Shown: positions 16,260 to 25,052, counted from the first letter of the stretch. The stretch: 64,000 bases of DNA from Pedobacter sp. ISL-64 (GCF_018613605.1 NZ_JAGGPU010000009.1:124001-188000); one strand, 5' to 3'. Notes: generated from the sequence alone by a model not told the origin. Numbers and translations are program-made.

Positions 16260-18551
16260 ATGTTAACCCACCATAAAATAATTGCAGCCGAGTTAAAAGT
16301 TGCAGAAAAACAAGTAACAGCAACCGTAAATCTGTTAGATGAAGGTGCAACTGTACCCTTTATTTCGCGTTACCGTAAAGAGGCCACAGGCAGTTTAGAT
16401 GAGGTTGAAGTAGCTGCAATCCGTGATCGGGTTTTGCAGTTACGCGATTTAGACAAGCGCAGGGAAGCGATTTTGAAATCGATGACCGAGCTTGGCAAGT
16501 TAACCCCCGAACTGGAAAAAAAGATCAACGAAGCTGAAACCATTTCACTTCTAGAAGACATTTACCTGCCATTTAAACCTAAGCGTAAAACACGTGCATC
16601 AGTTGCAAAAGAAAAAGGATTAGAACCTTTGGCCCTGCAAATATTTGAGCAAAATACTTTTGATTTAGAGGCATCAGCTGATAAATTTATCGATGCTGAG
16701 AAAGGTGTAAACTCACTCGACGAAGCTTTAGCAGGTGCAAGGGATATCATTGCCGAAATGATTTCTGAAAATGTGGAAGCCCGTACCAAAATGCGCATCT
16801 ACTTTCAGGAAAAATCTGCTTTTAAGTCGGAAGTAATTAAAGGAAAAGAAGAAGAAGGTATTAAATATAAAGATTACTTCGAATGGAGCGAGCCGGTTAA
16901 AACAGCGGCATCACACCGTGTTTTGGCCATGCGCCGCGGCGAAAAGGAACTGTTTTTAAGGCTAGACGCACTACCTCCGGCAGAAGATGCTATTGCCATT
17001 TTAGAAAACCAGTTTATTTTAGGCAATAATGCAGCTTCAAAGCAGGTTCAGCAGGCTTTAGAAGATGGCTATAAACGTTTGCTGGAACCGGCAATGGAAA
17101 CAGAGCTCCGTGTATTTACCAAACAAAAAGCAGATGAAGAAGCCATCCGGGTTTTTGCCGAAAATGCACGTCAATTATTATTGGCAGCACCAATGGGACA
17201 AAAAAATGTATTGGCTATCGATCCCGGTTTCCGTACAGGCTGTAAAGTGGTTTGTTTAGATAAACAAGGGCAACTGTTAGAAAACACGGCCATTTACCCA
17301 CACACCGGACAGGGAAATGTGAAAAATGCCGAATTTACTATCCAACAGCTTTGTGAAAAACATAATGTTGAAGCTATTGCCATTGGTAACGGTACCGCAG
17401 GAAGAGAAACCGAAGCTTTTGTTCGTGCGTTGAATTTACCGCACATCACCATTGTAATGGTTAACGAAAGTGGTGCTTCGATCTATTCGGCTTCTGATGT
17501 TGCCCGCGAGGAATTTCCAACTCAGGATATTACCGTTCGTGGTGCAATTTCAATCGGTCGCCGTTTAATGGATCCATTGGCCGAACTAGTAAAAATTGAT
17601 CCGAAATCTATCGGTGTTGGACAATACCAGCATGATGTTGATCAGCATAAATTACAGGCAAGTTTAGATGATACCGTAATTAGTGCGGTAAACGCTGTTG
17701 GTGTAGAATTAAACACCGCCTCCAAACAGATCTTAGCCTATGTTTCTGGCTTGGGTCCAACTTTAGCACAAAATATTGTAGACTATAGAAATACGCATGG
17801 TGCTTTTAAAAACCGTGAAAGTTTGAAAAAAGTACCACGCTTGGGCGATAAAGCTTACGAGCAGGCAGCAGGTTTCTTACGCATCCGCAATGCAGAAAAC
17901 GTTTTGGATACCAGCGGTGTTCACCCTGAGCGTTATGCTGTAGTAGATAAAATGGCTAAAGATCTGGGCACTACCGTTTCCGCTTTAATGAAAGACACGC
18001 AGCTGCAAAAACAGATTAAACCACAGCAATATGTAACGGACGAAATCGGTTTACCAACACTTACTGATATTTTAAAAGAACTGGCAAAACCTGGCCGTGA
18101 CCCTCGTGAACAGTTTGAGGCCTTTAGCTTTACCGATGGCGTAAATGAGGTTTCAGATTTAAGAGTTGGAATGAAACTTCCTGGGATTGTAACCAACATT
18201 ACCAACTTTGGTGCCTTTGTTGATATCGGCGTGCATCAAGATGGCTTGGTTCACACCAGTCAGCTGGCTAACCGTTTTGTAGCCAATCCAAATGATGTGG
18301 TTAAAGTGCATCAAAAAGTCGAAGTTACGGTTATGGAAGTTGATGCTGCCCGTAAAAGGATTTCGCTATCGATGAAAACTGAGGCCAGTCTGAAGTCGGA
18401 AGGCCGGAGCCGGGAGCCTAAAGAACATAAGCCAAAACAAGAATATAAACCCAATAACAGCAAGCCTAATTTTAAACCCCGCAATGAACCAAAAGATGCT
18501 GATGGAGATTTGCAGGAGAAATTGGCAAAGCTGAAAGGTATGTTTAAATAA
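16260..18551 (+). CDS. tex: Tex-family RNA-binding protein
   Basis: A 763-residue cytoplasmic protein with the full Tex order. First an N-terminal helical region (VPFISRYRKEATGSLDEVEVAAI), then a YqgF/RuvC-like domain around residues 320-450 (VLAIDPGFRTGCKVVCLD, AIAIGNGTAGRETEAF). Helix-hairpin-helix repeats follow near 490-560, and an S1 domain near 640-705 (GIVTNITNFGAFVDIGVHQDG). A charged disordered tail of about 60 residues follows. Tex binds nucleic acids and affects transcription and stress tolerance. The gene ends just before a palindromic repeat shared with the convergent mscS gene. Confidence 0.93.
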   Translation: MLTHHKIIAAELKVAEKQVTATVNLLDEGATVPFISRYRKEATGSLDEVEVAAIRDRVLQLRDLDKRREAILKSMTELGKLTPELEKKINEAETISLLEDIYLPFKPKRKTRASVAKEKGLEPLALQIFEQNTFDLEASADKFIDAEKGVNSLDEALAGARDIIAEMISENVEARTKMRIYFQEKSAFKSEVIKGKEEEGIKYKDYFEWSEPVKTAASHRVLAMRRGEKELFLRLDALPPAEDAIAILENQFILGNNAASKQVQQALEDGYKRLLEPAMETELRVFTKQKADEEAIRVFAENARQLLLAAPMGQKNVLAIDPGFRTGCKVVCLDKQGQLLENTAIYPHTGQGNVKNAEFTIQQLCEKHNVEAIAIGNGTAGRETEAFVRALNLPHITIVMVNESGASIYSASDVAREEFPTQDITVRGAISIGRRLMDPLAELVKIDPKSIGVGQYQHDVDQHKLQASLDDTVISAVNAVGVELNTASKQILAYVSGLGPTLAQNIVDYRNTHGAFKNRESLKKVPRLGDKAYEQAAGFLRIRNAENVLDTSGVHPERYAVVDKMAKDLGTTVSALMKDTQLQKQIKPQQYVTDEIGLPTLTDILKELAKPGRDPREQFEAFSFTDGVNEVSDLRVGMKLPGIVTNITNFGAFVDIGVHQDGLVHTSQLANRFVANPNDVVKVHQKVEVTVMEVDAARKRISLSMKTEASLKSEGRSREPKEHKPKQEYKPNNSKPNFKPRNEPKDADGDLQEKLAKLKGMFK

Positions 18552-18555
18552 AAAA

Positions 18556-18642
18556 ATCGTCATTTCGAGCGGAGTGCAACGCAGTCGAGAAATCTATGAA
18601 TAAATTTTTAATAGATTTCTCCACTACGGTCGAAATGACGAT
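18556..18642. repeat. Long palindromic repeat between convergent tex and mscS
   Basis: ATCGTCATTTCGA at 18556-18568 pairs with TCGAAATGACGAT at 18630-18642. Inside, GAGAAATCTAT pairs with ATAGATTTCTC. This is one of at least four copies in the window (25971-26056, half copy 12032-12070, degraded copy 39157-39231). The right arm runs into the 3' end of mscS and supplies its last codons and stop. Confidence 0.9.
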
Positions 18643-19712
18643 CTATCTATATCCTTAAACTCCAATCTTTTCTTCGGTAAGCTTTCAGGGTAATTTGTTT
18701 GAATGAACGAAATCATGGCTTCCCTTACGTGGCAACGTAAATCGAAAGCCCTGGACGAATTTGAAGCACTCATCAGAAATCTGACTTCAATGGCACCATC
18801 TTTAGTACTATCGGTAACCTGAACTACATTTACCCGTTTATCCCATAGTGGGTTTTCATTCAAAAGTCTTGTTAATTCCTGTCGCATAGGTTCAATAGGA
18901 ATGGTATAATCGAGGTATAAAAAAACTGTTCCGAGCAGATCGGCCGAAACACGCGTCCAGTTTTGGAAGGGCTTTTCGATAAAATAAGTAATCGGCAGGA
19001 TTAACCGCCGTTGATCCCAGATATTAACCACCACATAGGTTAAAGTAATCTCCTCTACCTTACCCCATTCGCCTTCCACAATCAAAACATCATCAATCCT
19101 GATCGGTTGGGTAAAGGCAATTTGAAAACCTGCCAATAAATTTCCAAGCGATTTCTGCGCGGCAAAGCCTATAATAATTCCGCCGATGCCAACTCCGGTA
19201 AGCAGCCCAGCCCCGATTTTGCGCATACTTTCAAAACTCAATAAAATAATAGCAGCAGTAATTAGAATAATAAGCGAAACAATAAATTTTCGAACAAACT
19301 GTAACTGTGTTCTGATTTTACGCTCTTTTAGGTTATTTTCTTTGTTTAGATCATATTTCAGGTAGAAATAATCTTCCAAAACGTTAATTGTCCTCACCAA
19401 AATAAGCGCAAAAGTAATCGTCAGGGCAATTTCTAATATCTTGGTTATTGGGAGACGATATGTTGGCGTCATCTCCATCAGCGTTAACGAGAAGTTAAGG
19501 AACAATAAGGGGATAAAAATAGCTACAGGCCTCCTCAAATGCTTTACTGTCGATTTTATAATGATAAAATCCCACCAACGCGAAAGCAGGATGAAAGTTT
19601 TGTGAATGATAAACTTGATTAAAATACCAAGAGATACCGCTATTAATCCAATGATAAGATTCTTAAAAAACAAAGGAATTGGATAACCGAAAATCTGGTC
19701 GATATATTGCAT
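18624..19712 (-). CDS. MscS-family mechanosensitive ion channel
   Basis: 362 residues. Transmembrane segments lie near residues 15-35, 60-80, 90-110 and 135-155. The glycine/alanine-rich pore helix GAGLLTGVGIGGIIIGFAAQKSLGNLLAGFQIA is near 168-200, and the beta domain is ILPITYFIEKPFQNWTR. It should sit in the inner membrane and open on osmotic downshock. The last residues (about RSSFRP) are encoded by the palindromic repeat, so the repeat has rewritten the C-terminus. Convergent with tex. Confidence 0.9.
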   Translation of the reverse strand: MQYIDQIFGYPIPLFFKNLIIGLIAVSLGILIKFIIHKTFILLSRWWDFIIIKSTVKHLRRPVAIFIPLLFLNFSLTLMEMTPTYRLPITKILEIALTITFALILVRTINVLEDYFYLKYDLNKENNLKERKIRTQLQFVRKFIVSLIILITAAIILLSFESMRKIGAGLLTGVGIGGIIIGFAAQKSLGNLLAGFQIAFTQPIRIDDVLIVEGEWGKVEEITLTYVVVNIWDQRRLILPITYFIEKPFQNWTRVSADLLGTVFLYLDYTIPIEPMRQELTRLLNENPLWDKRVNVVQVTDSTKDGAIEVRFLMSASNSSRAFDLRCHVREAMISFIQTNYPESLPKKRLEFKDIDRSSFRP

Positions 19713-19859
19713 AAACGAAATTTGTGGTTAATAAATACGGCGATCAGCCAATGGATATTCTTATAACAGCTATATTTTTGGATTGTTTGCGAACAGAAAA
19801 CCAAGAGCCGCAAATAAATTATTTACATTAGCATTTTGTAGATCTTCAAAAAAGAAAAG

Positions 19860-20522
19860 ATGGATTTTTTCGATGCCAAAAGTATATTTTTCACGGTTCT
19901 TGAATATAAAATGAGCTATCTGGAATTCTTCGCGGTAATTACGGGGATTATTTCAGTTATTCTTTCAGCAAAAGCTAGCATTTGGAGCTGGCCCGCTGGC
20001 ATTGTTAATGTATTTTTATCAGCCTTTTTATATTACCAAAACCAGCTTTACCCCGATATGTTTTTGATGGCTTTCTTTTTTATAACCAACATTATGGGCT
20101 GGTGGCGATGGACAAATCCAAAACCGGAAGAAGAAGACAAAAACAAAGAACTTAAAATTAGTTTTATGCCTGTAAGGCAGTTTTTAATCTTACTGGCGAT
20201 AGGTCTTGTTGGCACATTGCTGATGGGTACTCTGGCCAGTCAGCTCCACAATTGGCTTCCACTACTCTTCAACCTGCCAAGTGCTTATCCTTTTGTCGAT
20301 TCATTTATTTTTGTAATGAGTGTAATCACTACTTTTTTAATGATCCAGAAAAGAGTAGAATGTTGGATTATCTGGCTAATTATCGATACTGTAGCCACTT
20401 ACCTGTACTTTTTAAAAGGTATCAAGTTTATGGGGGTAGAATATTTCATCTTCACCATTATTGCTGCTTTTGCATTGTGGCATTGGATAAAAGAATATAG
20501 AAGCTATACTAAAACGGCATGA
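19860..20522 (+). CDS. pnuC: PnuC-type nicotinamide riboside/mononucleotide transporter
   Basis: A 220-residue integral membrane protein of the PnuC/SWEET-like fold. It has the signature KASIWSWPAGIVNVFLSAFLYYQ near residues 42-64 and MGWWRW near 83. Several further membrane helices follow, ending FTIIAAFALWHWIKEYR. Its last codons overlap the nadR start (ATGA), so uptake and phosphorylation are encoded in one operon. This points to nicotinamide riboside rather than thiamine as substrate. No TPP riboswitch is visible in 19713-19859. A later ATG at codon 18 (MSYLEFF) is an alternative start. Confidence 0.9.
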   Translation: MDFFDAKSIFFTVLEYKMSYLEFFAVITGIISVILSAKASIWSWPAGIVNVFLSAFLYYQNQLYPDMFLMAFFFITNIMGWWRWTNPKPEEEDKNKELKISFMPVRQFLILLAIGLVGTLLMGTLASQLHNWLPLLFNLPSAYPFVDSFIFVMSVITTFLMIQKRVECWIIWLIIDTVATYLYFLKGIKFMGVEYFIFTIIAAFALWHWIKEYRSYTKTA

Positions 20523-21484
20523 AAAGAGGCTTAGTGATTGGCAAATTTATGCCGATTCATAATGGGCATATTGCATTGATTAACTTCGCTGCTTCGCAAT
20601 GTGATGAGCTGATTGTATCAATGAGTTTTACTCATGAGGACAAGATTGATCCGGTTTTACGTTTTGAATGGATCAAAGAGATTTTTAAGGATCGGCCCGG
20701 CATCAAACCAGCCATTATTGCTGATGATTTTGATGATGAAACCCTGCCATTGAACGAAAGGACAAATAGTTGGGCGATCAGGATGCGGGAGGTATATCCA
20801 AAAATTGATATTCTTTTTAGCTCCGAGTTTTATGGAGCACCATTTGCCTCTAATTTACAAGCTGAACACATCTTATTTGACGAGCCAAGAAAATCCATCC
20901 CCGTTTCAGCAACCCTAATCAGAAACCATCCGTTTCAACATTGGGAATTTATTCCAAAAGAAGTCCGGCCATATTTTGTAAAGAAGATATGTTTTTACGG
21001 CCCAGAAAGCACAGGAAAATCGACAATGGCCGAAAAAATGGCTATGCATTATCAAACTACCTTCGTTCCGGAAGTCGCGCGCGAATTAATTACCTCGAAC
21101 GATATTACTGTCGATGACATTATCAAAATCGGGACAGCACAAACTGAAAGGGTAAAAGAAAAAACCAACGTTGCGAATAAGATCATTTTTTGTGATACTG
21201 ATCTAATTACTACAAAAATATACTCACGATACTATTTAAATGAGATTCCGGATATTCTAAACGATCTTGAAAATGAAATCAAGTACGATTTATATTTCCT
21301 GCTAGATATTGATGTAGAATGGGTAACTGATCATCTCCGCGATTTTGGAGATAGGCGGCTGGAGATGTTTAATCTGTTTAAGGATGAGCTCGAAAAACGT
21401 CGAATAGACTACATTCAAATCAGTGGCAATTATAGAGAGCGGGAAGAAAAGATCAAAAAAATTATAGATTCAATTTTGGCTTAA
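20519..21484 (+). CDS. nadR: NadR-like NMN adenylyltransferase / ribosylnicotinamide kinase
   Basis: A 321-residue bifunctional enzyme. The N-terminal nucleotidyltransferase has GKFMPIHNGH at residues 8-17. The C-terminal P-loop kinase starts at KKICFYGPESTGKSTMAE near residue 160 and carries FVPEVARELI downstream. Together they convert imported nicotinamide riboside to NMN and then NAD. The helix-turn-helix repressor domain of enterobacterial NadR is missing, as in most Bacteroidota homologues. It overlaps pnuC by four bases, so translation is coupled. Confidence 0.92.
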   Translation: MKRGLVIGKFMPIHNGHIALINFAASQCDELIVSMSFTHEDKIDPVLRFEWIKEIFKDRPGIKPAIIADDFDDETLPLNERTNSWAIRMREVYPKIDILFSSEFYGAPFASNLQAEHILFDEPRKSIPVSATLIRNHPFQHWEFIPKEVRPYFVKKICFYGPESTGKSTMAEKMAMHYQTTFVPEVARELITSNDITVDDIIKIGTAQTERVKEKTNVANKIIFCDTDLITTKIYSRYYLNEIPDILNDLENEIKYDLYFLLDIDVEWVTDHLRDFGDRRLEMFNLFKDELEKRRIDYIQISGNYREREEKIKKIIDSILA

Positions 21485-21540
21485 AGAATCTATTTTTTGT
21501 ATCTTCAATTCAAATCCAAAAATGATATGACACTAAACAA

Positions 21541-21822
21541 GTGCTTCCTATCATCCCTGACAATATTGTAGTTAATAAAATTTACGAGCTAAGAGGTCTT
21601 AAAGTGATGCTTGATAGCGATTTGGCGGAGCTTTATGGAGTAGAAACTAAGGTTTTAAATCAAAGTATCCGCCGAAACATGGAACGTTTTCCCGGTGATT
21701 TCATGTTCCAGCTAACCGTTGAAGAATGGGAATTTTTGAGGTCACAAATTGTGACCTCAAAAAATGCAAAGTTTCGTATTCACTATTATTGCCGGTTTCG
21801 CTTTATGGAGCTGGATAAATGA
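21541..21822 (+). pseudogene. Broken ORF6N-domain gene
   Basis: The first 70 or so residues are a clear ORF6N domain: IVVNKIYELRGLKVMLDSDL, AELYGVETKVLNQSIRRNMERFP, DFMFQLTVEEWEFLRSQIVTS. ORF6N is a DNA-binding-type domain of phage and mobile-element proteins. Two breaks are seen. The natural start ATG (21527) is one base out of frame, leaving only a GTG start at 21541. After LRSQIVTS the expected continuation is lost and the DNA becomes a piece of a second pnuC 3' end in another frame. The frame to 21822 is therefore probably not a working protein. Confidence 0.75.
21736..21762. repeat. 27-bp palindrome, copy A (inside the ORF6N remnant)
   Basis: TTGAGGTCACAA and TTGTGACCTCAA flank one central base, a near-perfect palindrome. 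A second copy with three differences lies at 22771-22797. It codes for LRSQIVTS in the ORF6N frame. Confidence 0.8.
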
Positions 21823-21835
21823 ATACAGGAAATAG
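21764..21835 (+). pseudogene. Second pnuC 3'-end fragment
   Basis: In frame with an ATG at 21764 the DNA reads VFTIIAGFALWSWINEYRK and stop (TAG 21833-21835). This matches the PnuC C-terminus upstream (FTIIAAFALWHWIKEYR); the following TAAAACG also matches bases just after that part of pnuC. It is the tail of a diverged pnuC paralogue without the rest of the gene, joined directly to the truncated ORF6N sequence. Confidence 0.8.
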
Positions 21836-21867
21836 CCTAAAACGCCGACAAATAATGCTTAACTTAT

Positions 21868-22698
21868 TTAATCACATGCATACTTTAAAGTATAATATCC
21901 ATTTTGCTGGTAAGCAATGTATTCTGGATAATTTATGTTATGATACTTTTGAAGTATGTTTTCAGTAAAGTTTATTATTTTCTGTTCACTATCCCTTAAA
22001 TAAACAAACGAATACACATTCGTATAAATCTCTTTTGTTAAAGTATTATTCGTAACCTCATTTACTTTAACAACCTGGTTTTTACTTACATTACCAAAAA
22101 AACCAGGAAGAACCTCTCTAATTTGCATATACTTGATGGGATCAGTGCCTCCAGGCAAAGTTGTAGCAGGATTATTATCATAAGTAAACTCTGTTATACT
22201 ATTGGAATTATAATATGGCGTAACACCCGTAATTTTTGAAATATTTCCATCCTTATAAAATAATGTATATTTGGTTTGAATATTAGAATCTTCGTCAAGA
22301 ATGACTTCATCCAAAAAACCAGCAGAATTATATGTAAACTGATACTTATAATACCCCCTAAAGGTATTCGCGCGAATTATCCTTTTTTTATCATCTAAAA
22401 CATAAGTCCAATCACCATAATATTTTGTCTTAAGCGTGATTAAGTTCGTTGCATAAACCACAGAAAAAGATGTGAAAGATGAATCCTGTGTACTTGCAAT
22501 ACCTGTTAAATTTTGTAAATCATCATATGAAATTGTTGCCGTTACCCCTTTTTTATCAAGATCATTAAAAGCTGTCACAGAAATGACCCTACACTTATTC
22601 TTGATTTGTGGTTTATCCAGGTTTTCGATTGGAGTTTCTTTATTACAAGAAACAAGAAGTATGGCAACAAATAATAGCGGGAGCGTTAAATATTTCAT
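21868..22698 (-). CDS. Predicted outer-membrane lipoprotein of unknown function
   Basis: A 276-residue protein with a lipoprotein signal peptide: MKYLTLPLLFVAILLVSC, lipobox LVSC with Cys18. The mature part is beta-rich with YD/RHS-like short repeats (ISYDDLQNLTGI, FTYNSAGFLDEVILDE, LFYKDGNISKITG). It ends in a TLKYACD tail. Such repeats occur in Bacteroidota surface lipoproteins (DUF4595-like), but I cannot name the family with certainty. It is flanked on both sides by copies of a 27-bp palindrome (21736, 22771), which may mark an insertion. Confidence 0.65.
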   Translation of the reverse strand: MKYLTLPLLFVAILLVSCNKETPIENLDKPQIKNKCRVISVTAFNDLDKKGVTATISYDDLQNLTGIASTQDSSFTSFSVVYATNLITLKTKYYGDWTYVLDDKKRIIRANTFRGYYKYQFTYNSAGFLDEVILDEDSNIQTKYTLFYKDGNISKITGVTPYYNSNSITEFTYDNNPATTLPGGTDPIKYMQIREVLPGFFGNVSKNQVVKVNEVTNNTLTKEIYTNVYSFVYLRDSEQKIINFTENILQKYHNINYPEYIAYQQNGYYTLKYACD

Positions 22699-22770
22699 TT
22701 TTAAGAGCGGGTTATTTTTTGCTAAGATAATTTATTTAGACAGTCTACTCAAATTAGTAAGTATTAAAAC

Positions 22771-22797
22771 TTGAGGTCGCAAATTGCGATCTCAAAA
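22771..22797. repeat. 27-bp palindrome, copy B
   Basis: TTGAGGTCGCAA/TTGCGATCTCAA, the same as copy A at 21736-21762 except for three bases. Two of the changes (A to G and T to C) sit opposite each other in the hairpin and keep the pair; the third gives a G-T pair. Read as protein it would be LRSQIAIS, so this may be a second ORF6N remnant. Confidence 0.75.
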
Positions 22798-22908
22798 TTA
22801 ATTCAGGAAATCTGCTGTTAACCAGTGGTGCTACATCACCCCTGTTTTCTAAACGGGATTGTAGCGATATCCTTTTAAATTTGCATTGGCTTCGTTTACA
22901 ATATCATT

Positions 22909-22958
22909 CTGAGGCACGAAGAATCTGCGACCGATGAAACAGATGCTTCGTACCTCAG
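22909..22958. repeat. Palindromic repeat CTGAGG...CCTCAG
   Basis: CTGAGGCACGAAGAATCTG pairs with CAGATGCTTCGTACCTCAG with two mismatches over 19 bases. The loop is about 12 bases. There is no nearby coding role. Confidence 0.7.
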
Positions 22959-23061
22959 CATGACAGCAGCATTTAAAAGATTTAGCGTAAAGCCCGGCTG
23001 AAACCAATCAAAGAATTTCTGGCTTTGCTTTCCACAACTTCAAAAAGATACAGCTTATTAG

Positions 23062-23082
23062 ATGCTGAAATAAATTCAGCAT
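23062..23082. repeat. Short perfect palindrome ATGCTGAA/TTCAGCAT
   Basis: An 8-bp perfect stem with a five-base loop (ATAAA), followed by GACGTCC. It looks like a dispersed element rather than a terminator, because no T-run follows. Confidence 0.6.
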
Positions 23083-23125
23083 GACGTCCGCCATATAAAA
23101 ACTGCAAACTTTTTTCAATCAACTA

Positions 23126-23156
23126 TTTGATAATAAAAGTATTCTATCTATCTTTG
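23126..23156 (+). promoter_or_regulatory. Promoter of the rplM-rpsI-rpsB-tsf operon
   Basis: TTTG at 23126-23129, a 19-base spacer, and TATCTTTG at 23149-23156 match both Bacteroidota promoter elements. A start near 23163 leaves a leader of about 48 bases. That leader may hold autoregulatory structure, but I see no clear motif. Confidence 0.8.
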
Positions 23157-23210
23157 CAGTCCCAAATTTAATGGGAATAATAAATTGTTTAATAAATTAA
23201 ATACAAGCAA

Positions 23211-23654
23211 GTGAATACGTTAAGTTACAAAACTGTCTCGGCCAATGCGAAAACTGTTAACAAACAGTGGATTGTTGTTGATGCGCAAGGCGAGATTTTG
23301 GGGCGCTTGTCATCGAAGATCGCTATGATCATCCGTGGTAAAAACAAGCCTGAGTACACCCCACACGTAGATTGCGGAGATAACGTTATCGTTATTAATG
23401 CAGACAAGGTTAAATTGACAGGAAACAAATTCAGCGAAAAGCAATATGTTTCTTATACTGGTTATCCAGGTGGTCAACGTTTTATTTCTCCTAAGGAGTT
23501 AATGGCGAAACACCCTCAACGTGTAATCGAGAAAGCGGTACGCGGTATGCTACCGAAAACTAAATTGGGTAAAAAATTATACACCAATCTTTTTGTGTAT
23601 GCTGGTGAAACTCACCCTCATGCGGCTCAATCTCCAAAAACCATTAAACTTTAA
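23211..23654 (+). CDS. rplM: 50S ribosomal protein L13
   Basis: 147 residues beginning at a GTG codon (MNTLSYKTVSANAKTVNKQW). Typical L13 motifs are WIVVDAQGEILGRLSSKIA, GKNKPEYTPHVDCGDNV, YTGYPGG and the ending MLPKTKLGKKLYTNLFVYAGETHPHAAQ. It is an early-assembling large-subunit protein. It is the first gene of the operon; rpsI starts three bases after its stop. Confidence 0.97.
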   Translation: MNTLSYKTVSANAKTVNKQWIVVDAQGEILGRLSSKIAMIIRGKNKPEYTPHVDCGDNVIVINADKVKLTGNKFSEKQYVSYTGYPGGQRFISPKELMAKHPQRVIEKAVRGMLPKTKLGKKLYTNLFVYAGETHPHAAQSPKTIKL

Positions 23655-23657
23655 GAA

Positions 23658-24044
23658 ATGTCAGTTACTAACACTTCAGGAAGAAGAAAAACAGCTGTTG
23701 CACGTATCTACTTAAAAGATGGTGCTGGCGCAATTACCGTTAACGGTAAAGATCACAAAGTATATTTCCCAACTTTACCTTTGCAATATATCGTAAACCA
23801 AAGTTTAGAAGTTTCTGAGCTTGTAGGTCGTTATGATATCACTGTAAATGTACAGGGTGGTGGAGTAAAAGGACAAGCAGAAGCTGTTCGTTTAGCTATT
23901 GCTAAAGCGATTGTTGAACTAGATGCGGAGAAAAAACCTGCATTACGTGCTAAAGGACTAATGACGCGTGATATGCGTATGGTTGAGCGTAAGAAACCAG
24001 GACGTGCTAAAGCTCGTAAGAAATTCCAATTCAGTAAACGTTAA
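23658..24044 (+). CDS. rpsI: 30S ribosomal protein S9
   Basis: 128 residues: TSGRRKTAVARIYLKDGAG at the start, GGGVKGQAEAVRLAIAKAI in the middle, and the basic tail ending KKFQFSKR. The terminal Lys-Arg reaches the tRNA in the ribosomal P site. It directly follows rplM, the universal L13-S9 pair. Confidence 0.97.
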   Translation: MSVTNTSGRRKTAVARIYLKDGAGAITVNGKDHKVYFPTLPLQYIVNQSLEVSELVGRYDITVNVQGGGVKGQAEAVRLAIAKAIVELDAEKKPALRAKGLMTRDMRMVERKKPGRAKARKKFQFSKR

Positions 24045-24062
24045 TCACAGGAGGCAAAGACA

Positions 24063-24923
24063 ATGGCAAGAACAACTTATCAAGACTTATTGGATGCAGG
24101 TGTACACTTTGGTCACCTTACCCGTAAATGGAATCCAAAAATGGCTCCTTACATTTTCATGGAGCGTAATGGAATTCACATTATAGATTTAAATAAAACT
24201 TTAACTAAAACTGAAGAAGCTGCGGCTGCGATTAAACAAATCGTAAAATCAGGACGTAAAGTATTATTTGTTTCAACAAAAAAACAAGCAAAAGGAATCG
24301 TAGCTGAACAAGCTAAAAAAGTAAACATGCCTTTCGTAACCGAGCGTTGGTTAGGTGGTATGTTAACTAACTTTGCTACTGTTCGCAAGTCAATCAAAAA
24401 GATGTCTAACATCGATAAAATGACTAAAGACGGCACTTATTCGATCTTATCTAAAAAAGAGCGTTTAATGATTCAGCGTGAGCGTATTAAATTAGAATCA
24501 CTTTTAGGTGGTATTGCTGATTTAAACCGTTTACCTGCAGCTTTATTCTTAATTGATGTTAAGAAAGAACACATCGCAGTTACTGAAGCGTTAAAATTAA
24601 ACATCCCTACTTTTGCGATGGTTGATACTAACTCTGATCCTTCTAACATCGATTTCCCTATCCCGGCGAATGATGATGCTACAAAATCAATCTCTTTAAT
24701 TACTGATGTAATTATCAAAGCTATTGAAGAAGGTTTAGATGAGCGTAAACGCGAAAAAGATGATGAAGCTGAAAAAGAAGCAGTAGCAGCGAAAGTTGCA
24801 GCTGATGCACCTGAATCAAAAGAGCCTAGAGCAGCTGGTGAAAAAAGACCAACTACTAAAAAGGTAACTGCTGAAGCAGAAGTTGAAGCTCCTTCATCAG
24901 AAGAAACTAAAACAGAAGAATAG
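24063..24923 (+). CDS. rpsB: 30S ribosomal protein S2
   Basis: 286 residues. The S2 core covers about residues 1-230: LLDAGVHFGHLTRKWNPKMAPYI, TERWLGGMLTNFATVRKSI, DTNSDPSNIDFPIPANDDA. A charged Ala/Glu/Lys tail of some 50 residues follows, probably disordered and unlike E. coli S2. An AGGAGG-like purine run lies 12 bases before the ATG, the only strong Shine-Dalgarno-like site I noticed at a core gene in this window. Confidence 0.97.
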   Translation: MARTTYQDLLDAGVHFGHLTRKWNPKMAPYIFMERNGIHIIDLNKTLTKTEEAAAAIKQIVKSGRKVLFVSTKKQAKGIVAEQAKKVNMPFVTERWLGGMLTNFATVRKSIKKMSNIDKMTKDGTYSILSKKERLMIQRERIKLESLLGGIADLNRLPAALFLIDVKKEHIAVTEALKLNIPTFAMVDTNSDPSNIDFPIPANDDATKSISLITDVIIKAIEEGLDERKREKDDEAEKEAVAAKVAADAPESKEPRAAGEKRPTTKKVTAEAEVEAPSSEETKTEE

Positions 24924-24937
24924 TAATATTTTTTAAT

Positions 24938-25013
24938 TGCAGGTTACTGGTTTCAGGTTTTAAGTTGACTTAACATGAGTTTAACTTGACGCTTGTAACT
25001 TGTAACCTGTAAT
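24938..25013. repeat. Imperfect inverted repeat between rpsB and tsf
   Basis: TTGCAGGTTAC (24938-24948) pairs with GTAACCTGTAA (25003-25013). Between them are short GTTGACTTAAC and GTTTAACTTGAC words. The composition is like low-complexity dispersed repeats of the group. It could act as an attenuator or processing site inside the operon. Confidence 0.55.
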
Positions 25014-25052
25014 TGTTATAACAAGATTGTAAAATTTAAAAAAGGAAATAAA

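Larger units (their letters stand above)
22798..23125. other. Repeat-rich intergenic region before the ribosomal operon
   Basis: No gene is seen. It holds two dispersed palindromes (22909-22958 and 23062-23082, listed separately) and a stretch GGGATTGTAGCGATATCC near 22855. I believe this last is also a dispersed sequence in this lineage, but I cannot confirm that here. Confidence 0.5.

Noticed and set aside
19713..19859. TPP or NAD riboswitch before pnuC
   Set aside because: No thi-box words such as CTGAGA or ACCTGA, and no convincing NAD-riboswitch core.
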